Assembly (NCBI RefSeq): GCF_023053635.1
Contig: NC_086180.1
Location: 36,074,947 to 36,138,946, forward strand
Length of the DNA stretch: 64,000 nt
Direction of reading: 5' to 3'
DNA from: Elgaria multicarinata webbii
Lineage: Eukaryota > Chordata > Lepidosauria > Squamata > Anguidae
Shown here: positions 12,774 to 22,417 of the stretch, one piece after another
Position numbering within the stretch: the first letter of the stretch is position 1
Layout of the letters: the number at the start of each line of letters is the position of its first letter
The notes under the pieces: generated by a model
What the model saw: the letters and a program-made list of their open reading frames with translations, nothing else
Databases searched by the model: none
What the model was told of the DNA's origin: nothing
Made by a program: the position numbers and the translations under genes

Positions 12774-13000
12774 GCAGGATCTACACTACTGTTTAATAGT
12801 GGTAATGAAGTGCACTAACAACTGTTGGGGCCCATGACACATCTACACCAAGCAGGATATAACACCATGAAAGTGGTATATGGTATGTGTCAATGGGCCC
12901 CAACAGTTGTCAGTGCACTTCAATACTCCTATAAAGCAGTAGTGTGGCTCCTGCCTTTTATATACCGCTTCCATAGTGCAATATCCTGCTTGGTTTGGAT
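12774..13000. repeat. Interlocked inverted repeats (A-X-A'-X')
   Basis: Arm A (12774-12834) pairs with A' (12894-12954). Segment X (about 12847-12889), the loop of the first pair, pairs in turn with X' (about 12957-13000). The short arms TGACACA/TGTGTCA lie inside A/A'. The two stems are mutually exclusive. It is probably two overlapping copies of a fold-back element in opposite orientation. Confidence 0.8.
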
Positions 13001-13713
13001 TAGGCCCTTGTCTTCATATTTCTCCAGGAACACTCTTCTGATTGATTTCATAATTAGGAAACTCCTCCCACCAATTTTAATTTCCCCCCCCCCATCCAGG
13101 GATTAGAAAGGGGGGGTGAGAAGCAAAGGTTTAATCCTCCCCTCCCAGAGCACAGTAGTCCTGGCCTGAATTTGGGGCCAGGTGCTTACACGAGAGTTTA
13201 AAAAGTGACATGCCTCAACTACATAATAGAGAAATCATAAGTCAATGATTTTCTCTATTATTCAAGCAGGAGCTACTTGTGCTTCAGGCACTGCCACCAG
13301 GATCACTTGGGGACCTGCACAGTGAACCACTGCAACTAACCAATCATGTTGATCTTTGCCTTTGGGGATCCTTCCACACCACAGTAATTGGTTGATTGCT
13401 CCAGCACTCTCCTCCGACCACCTCCCGCCCCCAACCACCTTGCTGCTGTCAAGCAGTAGATATCCTGAATCCCCACCCCTTCAAGCTCCTCCAGCAGCCC
13501 TCCCACTTCTAACGCTAACAACAAGGCAAAACTATTGAAACTGAACAAAATGAGGGAGAGAGAGTGAACGAGTGAATGAAAGAGAGAGAGGCAGAGAAGT
13601 GCAATTGAGCTGATCAGGATCCAGCAGTGGCTTGCAGGTCTTGTCGTGAAGTATACTGTGCTACGGGATTAGCATAATATGTAGTTTGGCTCTTAATTGT
13701 ATCTCTTGGAATT

Positions 13714-14038
13714 TAGGGTGACCATATGAAAAGGAGGACAGGGCTCCTAACAGTTGCATAGAAAAGGGAATTTCAGCAGGTGTCATTTGTATGCATGCAG
13801 CATCTGGTGAAATCCGCTCTTCATCACAACAGTTAAAGCTGCAAGGTGCAAAGCAAAGTGACCAGATACAATTTGTATCTGGTCAAGAGGGCAGGGCTCC
13901 TGCAGCTTTAACTGTTGTGATGAAGAGAGGATTTCACCAGATGCTGCATGCATACAAATGACACCTGCTGAAATTCCCTGTTCTATGCAACTGTTAAAGA
14001 TACAGGAGCTCTGTCCTCCTTTTATTATGGTCATCCTA
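13714..14038. mobile_element. Fold-back element: inverted dimer of a 165-bp unit
   Basis: It starts TAGGGTGACCATATGAAAAG and ends in the complement (...TGGTCATCCTA). The two halves are inverted copies joined at the palindrome GACCAGATACAA/TTGTATCTGGTC (13860-13884). Each half carries CAGTTAAAGCTGCA, GGTGAAAT and TGCATGCATACAAATGACAC. A single unit exists at 36655-36822. It is a non-autonomous, MITE-like element without coding capacity. Confidence 0.85.
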
Positions 14039-14392
14039 AACTAACTTGAAGGGCAGCTTCATGCCTAATGATTTACAGTAATACAGTTGTTCAAATCCAC
14101 TAAAAGAATATTAAATTTATCAACTTTAATATCAGAAAAAGGATATTTGCATGAATCAACCCCTGCCCGTTTAAAATGGGGTTTTAACTGGCATGCTGGC
14201 AATTAGGCATGTGCTCCGCTCCGATTAGAAGCGCAGAAGCAGGAGCGAATTGGCCTGCTCCGCCTTGCCCAGAGGCGGAGTAGAAGCGGACCGCGGACCC
14301 CTAGAAGCAAGGCGAAGAGAAGCGCCCATTTTCGGAGCGCTTCTCTTTCCGCGGAGTGCTCCGATCTCCATCTTGAAACATTTCGCCCATAA

Positions 14393-14745
14393 ATAACTGG
14401 GTTGTTTTTGAAGCTATCGTACTGAAAATTCTTGTGCTTAGACAGTCGTGGATGGGGGTCATTTTGAGACTACTCTCACCTCTGCGTCGTGCGGGTCGCA
14501 TGCTATATTTTTTAAAAAATCGGGTAAACGAACATTACAAACAGGGACAGCGCGGGTCAAACGGCGGTTTTCACCCATAGGATTGCATTGCGGAAAAGAA
14601 TTGGGGATAACTGGGTTGTTTTTTAAGCTATCGTTCTGAAAATTCTTGTGCTTAGACAGTCGTGGATGGGGGTCATTTTGAGACTACTCTCACCTCTCTG
14701 CGTGGTGCGGGTCGCGCGCTAGAATTTTTTAAAAAGTAGGGTAAA
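14393..14745. repeat. Tandem duplication inside the hAT-like element
   Basis: A unit of about 140 bp beginning ATAACTGGGTTGTTTTT occurs at 14393 and again at 14607, 214 bp apart. It shares AATTCTTGTGCTTAGACAGT, CGTGGATGGGGGTCATTTTG and the end GTGCGGGTCGC. The copies differ by a few substitutions and indels. Confidence 0.9.
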
Positions 14746-15130
14746 GGCGGGAAAAAGATTACCTTTTCGATTGCTGAGGGGCAGAGTCAACTCCCGGTCA
14801 TGATCACATGCTCCCAAAGTTGGAGGAGGGGATAGGCAAAACGGGTAACTTGGGATTCTGGAAACTTCTCTTTCTTAGTCTGAACGGACTTTTCCCAGTG
14901 TTTTTTAAAACAGTAGCCCCACCAAATGCACAAACACAACCTGTGAAATCATATACTAAGCCAATAATAAGAGATAGAAACACAGCACTGCTACCCACCC
15001 TAACTTTGGGGAACAACTGAAAAGATGTGGTGCAAGCGGATGAGCTCCCCTAGGGCATCTCATTGTGGACGTGCCCCCACTCTCTCCTGTACTTGGAAGG
15101 CCATCAGAGCCTTCCAAAGAGAGTAACCCG

Positions 15131-15290
15131 GTGGAGCAATGCCTATCATGAGTTGAAGTGAGTGGTCTACTTCTCTTAGTGGTGGAGCGATGCCTATCAT
15201 GATCTGAAGTGACAGTTCCACTTTTCAGAGCTCTCGTGGTGGAGCAATGGCTTTCATGAGTTGAACTGACAGCCTTGCTTCTTAAAAGAC
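15131..15290. repeat. Three-copy short tandem repeat inside the hAT-like element
   Basis: Three units of about 49-57 bp begin GTGGAGCAATGCCTATCATG, GTGGAGCGATGCCTATCATG and GTGGAGCAATGGCTTTCATG (near 15132, 15181 and 15238). Each is followed by a variant of AGTTGAAGTGA. Confidence 0.85.
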
Positions 15291-15729
15291 TGGTTGACCA
15301 GTCAAATTGGCAGCTGCTGCTTCCCCCTCCCCTGGGCACGCCCCCCTATTGCTGGTAAAAGACAGATATAGCCTTTTTTAAAAAGTTCTTCTTGTTGTTT
15401 ATTCAGCAACACTGCTGCTTTTAATTCCACCCCTCCTTCGTTTATTTATTTATTTATTTATTTATTCCATTTTATATGTATTACTGGCTTATCCTTGGCT
15501 CACTTCCTTATGCCCCCAGAAATGTCTGCTGCCTGCCTGCCTGCCTTCCCTCTCTCCTCCCCTGCCCGCCTTGCAGGGATGTTGTGTGTGTCTGGCTTTG
15601 ACTCAGGGGAGAAGTCCTTCCTGCGCTCACTTGGAGTTTTGGAAGTTCCAAATCCATTTTTCAAGTGTGGAAGAAGATTCATATAGGTTGATCTCTACTC
15701 CCCAATTCATGGCATGTTGGGATTTCCTT

Positions 15730-16345
15730 TGAAATGGCCCCATTGAGAGGTCTGCAGGTTTAAGCCCCGCCAAAAAACAGGGGATGATGGGACTGCCTTG
15801 AGTCTCAGCGTGCGGCGTATGTATCCCTGGATAAGCTTTCATGGTGGCGAGTTTGAGGTTTCTAACATGCAAATTGACGGAGCTATGGAAAGGGGTGTGA
15901 ATGGGGTGCCCGATTTTCAAAAATTCCCCAAAAATCAGGGGATGATGGGATTGCCTTGAAACTTGGCATCCATGTGGACACGTGGATAAGCTATCATGGT
16001 GCCGAGTTTGAGGTTTCTAACGTGCAAATTGACGGAGCTATCGAAAGGGGTGTGACTTAGGGTTATGGGTGGTGCATTAGAGGTTAGAGCCCCGCCAAAA
16101 ATCAGGGGATGATGGGACTGCCTTGAGTCTGGGCATCCATGTGGACACATGGATAAGCTGTCATGGTGGTGAGTTTGAGGTTTCTAACATGCAAATTGAC
16201 GGAGCTATCCCAAGGGATCTGAATGGGGTGCCCGATTTTCAAAAATTCCCCAAAAATCAGGGGATGATGGGATTGCCTTGAAACTTGGTGTGCGTGTGTA
16301 TATGTCCATGAGGTGTCATGGTACCAAACGTGAGGTTTCTAACTT
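15730..16345. repeat. Four-copy 155-167-bp tandem repeat inside the hAT-like element
   Basis: The landmark GGGGATGATGGGA occurs at 15780, 15938, 16105 and 16260 (spacings 158, 167 and 155). Units share TGCCTTGA, GATAAGCT, GAGTTTGAGGTTTCTAAC, GCAAATTGACGGAGCTAT and, in two of them, CCCGATTTTCAAAAATTCCCC. Copies are diverged by point changes and small indels. Units 1 and 3 resemble each other at the start, as do 2 and 4, hinting at duplication of a two-unit block. Confidence 0.9.
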
Positions 16346-16689
16346 GAACAGAAAAAAAGTTGTTTACTTTTTTAGCTTTCAATGCAACCCTATGGGGGGG
16401 AAAACGGAGCTCCGATCCAGATCCGGAGCTCCGAGCAGAGCGGAGCGGAAATGGGCGGAGCGGGGGCGGGGCAAAGCGTCCTGATCCGAAAATCGCAGAT
16501 CTGGAAGTGAAGCAGAGCGGGGGGTCCATGCACACCCCTACTGGCAATCAATAATACCCCACATTCCCAAGTCTGAAACAATCCTATGCATGTTTAGATA
16601 CCCTCAACATGTCCCAGCTGTTTTGTCCCTGCCAGTTTTTATAAACCAAAGGGGCAAGGATCCAATACAGAAGTCCAAGCACTTTGTCA

Positions 16690-17005
16690 ATCTCCTCAAG
16701 ATCATAGAATCATAGAATCATAGAATAGCAGAGTTGGAAGGGGCCTACAAGGCCATCGAGTCCAACCCCCTGCTCAATGCAGGAATCCACCCTAAAGCAT
16801 ACCTGACAGATGGTTGTCCAGCTGCCTCTTGAAGGCCTCTAGTGTGGGAGAGCCCACAACCTCACTAGGCAACTGATTCCATTGTCGTACTGCTCTAACA
16901 GTCAGGAAGTTTTTCCTGATGTCCAGCTGGAATCTGGCTTCCTTTAACTTGAGCCCGTTATTCCGTGTCCTGCACTCTGGGAGGATCGAGAAGAGATGTA
17001 CCAAC
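16690..17005 (-). mobile_element. CR1 LINE 3' end
   Basis: The plus strand begins with repeats of ATCATAGA, the CR1 3' terminal octamer, then GAGTTGGAAGGGGCCTACAA, CGAGTCCAACCCCCTGCTCA. The minus-strand frame 17112-16792 ends in CR1 ORF2 sequence: LKLKEARFQLDIRKNFLTV, RAVRQWNQLPSEVV, LEAFKRQLDNHL. It is 5'-truncated near 17005. Confidence 0.93.
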
Positions 17006-17699
17006 TGAAACCAATCCAACGAAACTGGGCAAGACTGTGCTCTGGGTTCACCTGCTATAATACTGGAAGATTCAAGAGATTTTATCTTGGAAGCGCCTTG
17101 CAAATATATCACAATGGGCCTCTGATGGAGCCCGTGATGTCCTTAGGGCCAGCATTAAATAAGCCCTAGAAAACCCTGAAAAGCTCCACTGGGTGGCAAC
17201 TAAAAGATTCTACAGAAGCAGAGAAATGTTGTTTTTGCCACCTTCACTGACCCTGAATATACCTGAGGGTAGGGACTCACCAATGTTCAATTATTTCTGT
17301 GAAGGTGGCATGAAATGCATTAAAAGATTACATGTTTTATTGTGTGAATATGATGAATATTCTCAGCAGGGCATGCCAGAGAGCTCCGACATATACAGCA
17401 GTGATCAAACAACTCAGGTGTAACATTGATTGAAAGTAATGAGATTAATGTCCATATAAAAGTGTTGAGGACTGGGAAATAGGGGAGAAATGGAGCAATA
17501 GAAGAAAGGAAAGCCTCTATGGGGTGGGGGGAGAACGACAAGCATCTCAAATCTTCCTAATTTTGCTTTTGGGGACAAGCTATATTCAACAGCCATTATA
17601 GAGATAGCAATCTTATATAAGAGAAACCAAAATGCTGAGAGAGTTAGAGCACCTTCCGCAAGAAATGTCTAAGCCAAGGGAAAAAATAGCCAAGGGGGA

Positions 17700-18425
17700 C
17701 AGGTTAGAGGTTGTAAAATTGTGCATAGTGTGGGGAAAGTAGATAGGGCAACATTCCATCATAATTCTCAAACGCAGGATAATCTAATGAAATTGACTAG
17801 CAGTCAGTGGCGGGAGAATGGGGGCTCTCGTTTTGGTGGGGCTGTGCTTCCATTCTGGGTTTTAGTTGGAACCAGCCAGAACTCCAAAGGATCAGTACCC
17901 TCCAAATGGCTTCAGCACCTTGGATAGGTCCTTTGGTTCTGATTGAAACCCAGAGCAGCAAACCCTACTAACATCAGAGCCCCCAGGCTTCACTGCTGCC
18001 TTCTTTAGACTGGCCCATCTAGAGGAAAATGTTGTCAAAAGAGGATAGAGAGGCACAAAAAAATGCCTATGTTGCTCTTCCCACACTGCCAACAGCAGCC
18101 CGGCAGGGCATTGGATACTTGGAAGCCTCCAAGATTGGAGGTTTCTTTCTAAAGAGAATGCAGTCCATAGGATTTCACTCTACAGGGGGATTAGAGAAAT
18201 TCATGGAGGATAGGTCTATCAAAGGCTATTAACCATGATGGGGAATGGACCTTCCATTGACAAGAGAGGCAGTTTGCCACTGAATATCACCAGCATTGGG
18301 AGCAATAGGGGGAAGACGCCTATTTCTGTCATTCCCTATTTATGGGCTTTCTGAATTATCTGTTTGGCCACTGTGGACGCAGGATTTTTGGTCTGATCCA
18401 ACAGGAATAACCTCATGTTTTTGAG
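17700..18425 (+). mobile_element. CR1/L3-like LINE 3' region, old and interrupted
   Basis: Positions 17700-17830 (TGGGGAAAGTAGATAGGGC) and 18150-18420 (AGAGAAATTCATGGAGGATA, TTTGGCCACTGTGGACGCAG, TTTGGTCTGATCCAACAGGA) correspond to the copy at 34860-35350. Between them lies the fold-back at 17850-17960. Confidence 0.65.
17850..17960. repeat. Fold-back repeat, CTGGGTTTCAGTCAGAACC family
   Basis: TTCTGGGTTTTAGTTGGAAC pairs with TGGTTCTGATTGAAACCCAG. Copies at 46840-46940 and 52110-52212 share CTATCCAAGGTGCT-like centres. No coding capacity. Confidence 0.7.
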
Positions 18426-18429
18426 CCAT

Positions 18430-18640
18430 GTTAATAATAATTATTATTACAACACTAATAAAAACACTATAAAATACATACAACTAATTCAAACATTTAA
18501 AACCAGTGCATCATTAAAAGCAGCACACCATTAAAAAAGGCATCTTAAATGTAGAGACAGGAACTGGAAGACATGAGAAAGGAAAATAAGTCAACCAAAT
18601 GCTTTCATGGTAGAATAAAGTTTTAAAAGTTGAAAAATTC
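18430..18640 (-). mobile_element. Probable L2-like 3' UTR remnant
   Basis: ATAAAAACACTATAAAATACATACAA recurs almost exactly at 37960-37980 next to an L2 tail, here split as AACACTATAAAATACATAC beside ATT repeats. The rest is diverged. Confidence 0.45.
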
Positions 18641-19670
18641 TTGTGAACTGAATCTTGAAGTTGCAGGCTTCTACAGCCAGTGCTGCCCCAAGGTTTCCTG
18701 TTCCCATTGTATTAAAACTTAATTAGGCCTCCTAATTTAGTACTGCAAACACACGACCCACCATTTGAAATTTCTGCCTCTGCTTCTCTACCACTCCTTC
18801 TAAATGCGATTACAATTCAAAAGTATTTTGAGAGGTTCTAGTGCATGATTCCTTTATCAATAGTCCCAAACACGATTTGCAATCATTTTTTCCTTCTTGT
18901 AGATTTGCACGTTTTAAAAGCTTCCTCCCAGCTGCCTTTCCAGAACTTTCAAATGCATAATTGCCAAACCAAAAGCAGGAAAGTAGTTGGAAAACTTGCA
19001 AGGGAAAGTGATAAATGGAGAGAAAGCTAAATTACCCTTACATACTGTTTCTCCCCTGCAAAATGCAATGGGAAAGTGGTGATAAGTTTCTGAGCTGCGT
19101 TTGGCACCGAACGTGTTATTAGAGTGCCAAACTAGAGACATCAGACAATGGACTGGATGAGGGCTAATAAACTGAAACTCAATCCAGGCAAGACTGAGAT
19201 GCTGCTGGTGGGTGGTTCCTCTGATCGGATGGGGGGCGTTCAACTGGTTCTGGATGGGGTTGCACTCCCCCTGAAGGAGCAGGTTCATAGCTTGGGGGTT
19301 CTCCTAGAACCATCTTTGTCACTTGAGGCTCATGTGGCCTCGGTGGCACAGAGTGCTTTCTACCAACTCCGGTTGGTGGCCCAGCTACGCCTCTATCTGG
19401 ACAGGGATAACCTAGCTTCAGTTGTCCATACTTCGGTAACTTCCAAATTAGATTACTGCAATGCCCTCTACATGGGGCAGCCTTTGAAGACGGTCTGGAA
19501 GCTGCAGCTTGTGCAAAATGCGGCGGCCAGATTGATAGCTGGAACAGGGAGGTTTGAGCATATAACACCGATTCTGGCCTACTTGCATTGGCTGCCTATA
19601 TGTTTCCGAGCCCAATTCAAGGTGCTGGTTTTAATCTATAAAGCCCTACATGGCTTGGGACCACAATACC

Positions 19671-20310
19671 TTTTTTTTTTTTTTTGGTAACAAAAGAGGT
19701 TTATTGAGAGTCAGGAAATGGGAAAGCAATGGCCATTTCTAGAAAACTTTTAAATCCCCTTCACTCTTCCCACCGAGGGAACAAATCAAGAGTCCATAAT
19801 GTGTGGTGTGGTGCCAATTCAGTGGGGTGGGAGCCTTCAGCAAACAACCCAAGTCCGGGACCTGCAAGCAAAATCTCCTTCTCAGCCCACAAAGTTGATG
19901 ACAACAAGATGCAGGATGGTGCTGGCAAAGAGGAAGTCAGCGAAGGCCCGTTCCGGTGAGATCCCCTGAAATTCCCCTTTGTTCTGTGGGTTGATTTGGA
20001 TCTTCAAGCAAACGCCCAGGATGAAGCTGCCTACGGCGGAGATGAAGCCCGAGAGGAACGAGTTGAAGGGAAAGGTGCCGACGCCGAGGCAGTAGCTGAA
20101 CTGCAGCGCTCCCGTCAGCATGACGTAGAGCAGGTAGGCGTCCAGCACCTTCAGGCGGCTCGGAGTCCCGCTGCTGTACTCGGCCAGGAAGCGCCGCACC
20201 ACGGAGCCCACCGAGCTCGCCCCGGAGCTGGACGACCCAGAAGTTGCACCTGACATTGCGACGGATCAGCTCTCCGGACGGCCTGACTGAGTGGTCGGAA
20301 GCGAGGGGGC
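19671..20310 (-). pseudogene. DAD1: Processed retrocopy of DAD1 mRNA
   Basis: An intronless copy of a whole DAD1 transcript lies inside an L2 fragment. On the minus strand it runs: about 54 nt of 5' UTR, a 375-nt open frame, about 180 nt of 3' UTR, AATAAA (19700-19705), then a 15-base poly(A) tail seen as T at 19671-19685. It is flanked by an exact 14-bp target duplication (GGGACCACAATACC at 19657-19670 and 20311-20324), which proves insertion by retroposition. Removing it restores the L2 reading frame. The near-complete 5' end, intact frame and exact duplication point to a recent event. Confidence 0.95.
19882..20256 (-). CDS. DAD1: Intact DAD1-like open frame in the retrocopy (124 aa)
   Basis: DAD1 (defender against cell death 1) is a small membrane subunit of the ER oligosaccharyltransferase that N-glycosylates proteins. 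The frame starts at ATG 20256 and ends at TGA 19882 with no break. Recognisable runs are LLDAYLLY-like [50 protein letters not shown] and [17 protein letters not shown] with the C-terminal NFVG. Hydrophobic segments match the family's three membrane helices. At 124 residues it is about 11 longer than human DAD1 (113, from memory) because of a Ser/Gly/Ala-rich N-terminus. There is no sign of a native promoter, so expression is uncertain: it could be a silent young pseudogene or a functional retrogene. Confidence 0.9.
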   Translation of the reverse strand: MSGATSGSSSSGASSVGSVVRRFLAEYSSGTPSRLKVLDAYLLYVMLTGALQFSYCLGVGTFPFNSFLSGFISAVGSFILGVCLKIQINPQNKGEFQGISPERAFADFLFASTILHLVVINFVG

Positions 20311-20775
20311 GGGACCACAATACCTGATGGAACGCCTCTCCCGACATGAACCTACCCGTACACTGCGCTCAACATCTAAGGTCCTCCTCCGAGTGCCTAC
20401 TCCGAGGGAAGCTCGGAGGATGGCAACAAGGGAGAGGGCCTTCTCAGTGGTTGCCCCCCGACTGTGGAATGATCTTCCCGATAAGGCTCGCCTGGCGCCA
20501 ACGTTGTTATCTTTTCGGTGCCAGGTCAAGACCTTTCTCTTCTCCCAGGCATTTTAAAAGCACTTGAACAGCATTTAATAACATTAAGTTTGTTTTAATG
20601 GCCCCCAGAATTGTTGTTTTAAATGAATACTGTTATTGTTTTTATACTGTTTTTATGTTTTTTAAATTTTTTGTATACTTTTAATGTTTACTATTTTTAA
20701 TTGTTGTAAACCGCCCAGAGAGCTTCGGCTGTGGGGTAGTATATAAATGTAATGAAATAAATAAATAAATATCAG

Positions 20776-21792
20776 ATCAACCAACAGTCTTTTCTTTTAC
20801 TCAAATACAGCTCTATGGATTAGGGCTAATCATTTTAAAGTTAGCAGCACAGGGAAAGGTGCTTCTCCCAGGTATAGGCATGCGCAGGGAGCGGGCCGGG
20901 TGTGCCCAGGCACACCCAAATGTCTCAAGCAATAAGCACAAAATTGAGGGGGCCATTGAGTAGGGATCCAAACACAGTGGGAATGGTCCTCTGGCTGCCC
21001 TCCACCATGCTGAAGAACCACTGCCACCAAGAGAGCACTGTTGCTACTGGCAGCAGGAGCAAAAACAAATTGCTGTGCTGGGAGCCTCTCTGTCATCACG
21101 TAGCCTCACCAATGCTGGGGCTTGAGGATCGTCTCCTCATTTCCCACTGCCCTCACCTGCAACAGCCCTCCTGTGGTCAGGCAAGCCAAATGCGGAGTAG
21201 GCCATTTCTATTCATACAGTGCCCAATGAGTTCCCCATGTAAAGCCCAGTAGGACATATGTGCAATAGCACACTCTTTCCCAAACCTGTAGTTTACCCCA
21301 CAGGGGTGTAGTAGGGAAAATACCTCTTAGACACCCCCTCCCCCTTGCCATTGCCTGAGAAAATTGGTACATACACACACACAAAAACTATAGCTGTATT
21401 TCAGTAAAAGAAGGAACATTTGAAGATGTGGTCACAGATCTCCCAAGGCATTGGCAGCTTGGCCCTGAGCCTCAGAGAGAGCATTTTAGAAAAATTCAGA
21501 TGCACATGCGGCATCTGGATTGCTGCCAAAACCTCCTGCCTACAGCTGTTTGGGGACTACATTGTTAGTATGTGAGGGGGGAAAAACAGGAATGATTGGC
21601 AGGGCCAATGAATGACACCTGCCCTGCCTCCCCCCTTAAAAAAAAGGCTGATTGAAGACTGATTCTAAGAAGCACTGGGCTGATGGCTGTAGCTGCCACT
21701 TCATTTTTCCACAAAGTCCTTGATGTTAAATTATGGGAAATTTAAATCACACAGACAGACATCCACCAGGCACTAGTTGGAGGCTACTATGA
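20776..21792. other. Mostly unassigned; contains the repeat at 20875-21150
   Basis: Beyond the repeat, nothing recognised. The adenine- and CA-rich stretch near 21370-21385 is low complexity. Confidence 0.5.
20875..21150. repeat. Unnamed interspersed repeat, copy 1
   Basis: AGGCATGCGCAGGGAGCGGG, AAATGTCTCAAGCAATAAGC, GAATGGTCCTCTGGCTGCCC and ACCAATGCTGGGGCTTGAGG match the reverse complement of 41545-41865. Family unknown to me; no coding evidence. Confidence 0.7.
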
Positions 21793-22028
21793 TAGGGTGA
21801 GTATATGAAAAGGAGGACAGGGCTCCTGTATCTTTAACAGTTGCGTAGAAAAGGGAATTTCAGTAGGTGTCATTTGTATATATGGAGAACCTGGTGAAAT
21901 TTCCTCCTCATCACAGCAGTTAAAGCTGCAGAAGCCCTGCCCTCTTGTATCTGGTCACACAAGGCCAGGCTCCTGCAGCTTTAACTGTTGTGACGAAAAG
22001 GGAATTTCATCAGGTGCCTCATGCATAC

Positions 22029-22070
<42 letters not shown>

Positions 22071-22291
22071 TTTTATTATTGCATTGATATCATGCCTTTT
22101 TTCCTCCAAGGAACCCAAGGTGGCATTCATAATCCTCCTTCTCTCCATTTTATCCTCACAACAACCCTATGAGGCAGGTTGGGCGGAGAGTCTGTGACTG
22201 GCCCAAAGTCACCCAGTGGATTTTCATGGCTGAGTGGGGATGAGAACCCAGATCTCCCAACTCCAAGTCCAACACTTTAGCCATGACACCA
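22029..22291 (-). mobile_element. tRNA-derived SINE (Sauria/MIR-like)
   Basis: Read on the minus strand: a tRNA-like head TGGTGTCATGGCTAAAGTG with A-box features, a B-box-like GGTTCTCATCCCC, then CACTGGGTGACTTTGGGCCA, CATAGGGTTGTTGTGAGGAT and an AAAT-repeat tail (seen as TTTA at 22029-22073). The core resembles MIR and the squamate Sauria SINE, which borrow LINE tails for mobilisation. It lies inside the fold-back element of 21793-22443 and so is younger than it. Confidence 0.85.
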
Positions 22292-22368
22292 TAATAGCAC
22301 TACACCTGCTGAAATTCCGTTTTCTATGTAACTGTTAAAAGATACAGGAGCCTTGTCCTCCTTTTCAT

Positions 22369-22417
22369 TTTTTTTCTTTTTATTGTGAATATCAACAAAA
22401 CAGAACAGAAAATACAT
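22369..22417 (-). mobile_element. 49-bp severely truncated retroposon with 14-bp target duplication
   Basis: The insertion (poly-T side first, then CTTTTTATTGTGAATATCAA) is flanked by exact GTCCTCCTTTTCAT at 22355-22368 and 22418-22431. The T-rich left end is a poly(A) tail of a minus-strand insert. The source element cannot be named from so short a piece. Confidence 0.8.

Larger units (their letters stand above)
14204..16540. mobile_element. hAT-like non-autonomous element, 2.3 kb, with internal tandem repeats
   Basis: It begins TAGGCATGTGCTCCGC and ends in the complement of TAGGGGTGTGCATGG, so the termini are imperfect inverted repeats. It is flanked by an exact 8-bp duplication, CTGGCAAT, at 14196-14203 and 16541-16548. 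An 8-bp duplication with TAGGG-type ends is the hAT signature. The ends are GC-rich and full of GGAGC/GCTCC motifs. No transposase is recognisable inside; most of the interior is made of three tandem-repeat sets. Class II mobilisation by a hAT in trans is inferred. Confidence 0.8.
19148..20775 (+). mobile_element. L2-clade LINE 3' fragment, split by the DAD1 retrocopy
   Basis: This is the C-terminal part of a LINE reverse transcriptase ORF. It begins WMRANKLKLNPGKTEMLLVG, contains KLDYCNALYMGQPL and KLQLVQNAAARLIAG, and after the insertion ends ERAFSVVAPRLWNDLP and KTFLFSQAF. These are typical of L2-clade elements. The 3' UTR carries AACCGCCCAGAGAGCTTCGG and an AAAT-repeat tail (to 20775). 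It is 5'-truncated, as LINEs usually are. Without the retrocopy and one duplication the frame is continuous, so the copy was in good condition when DAD1 landed. Confidence 0.88.

Noticed and set aside
15730-16345. Regularly spaced repeats suggesting a CRISPR-like array
   Set aside because: Units are 155-167 bp and similar throughout rather than short repeats with unique spacers, and they lie within a eukaryotic hAT-like element.
16792-17112. 106-codon minus-strand frame as a host gene
   Set aside because: Most of its length is the CR1 ORF2 C-terminus, confirmed by the terminal octamers at 16697.
19179-19568. 129-codon minus-strand open frame
   Set aside because: It is the reverse-strand shadow of the L2 reverse transcriptase fragment.
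22201-22291. Functional tRNA gene
   Set aside because: A- and B-box-like motifs are present but no cloverleaf can form, and the sequence continues into a SINE body and tail.
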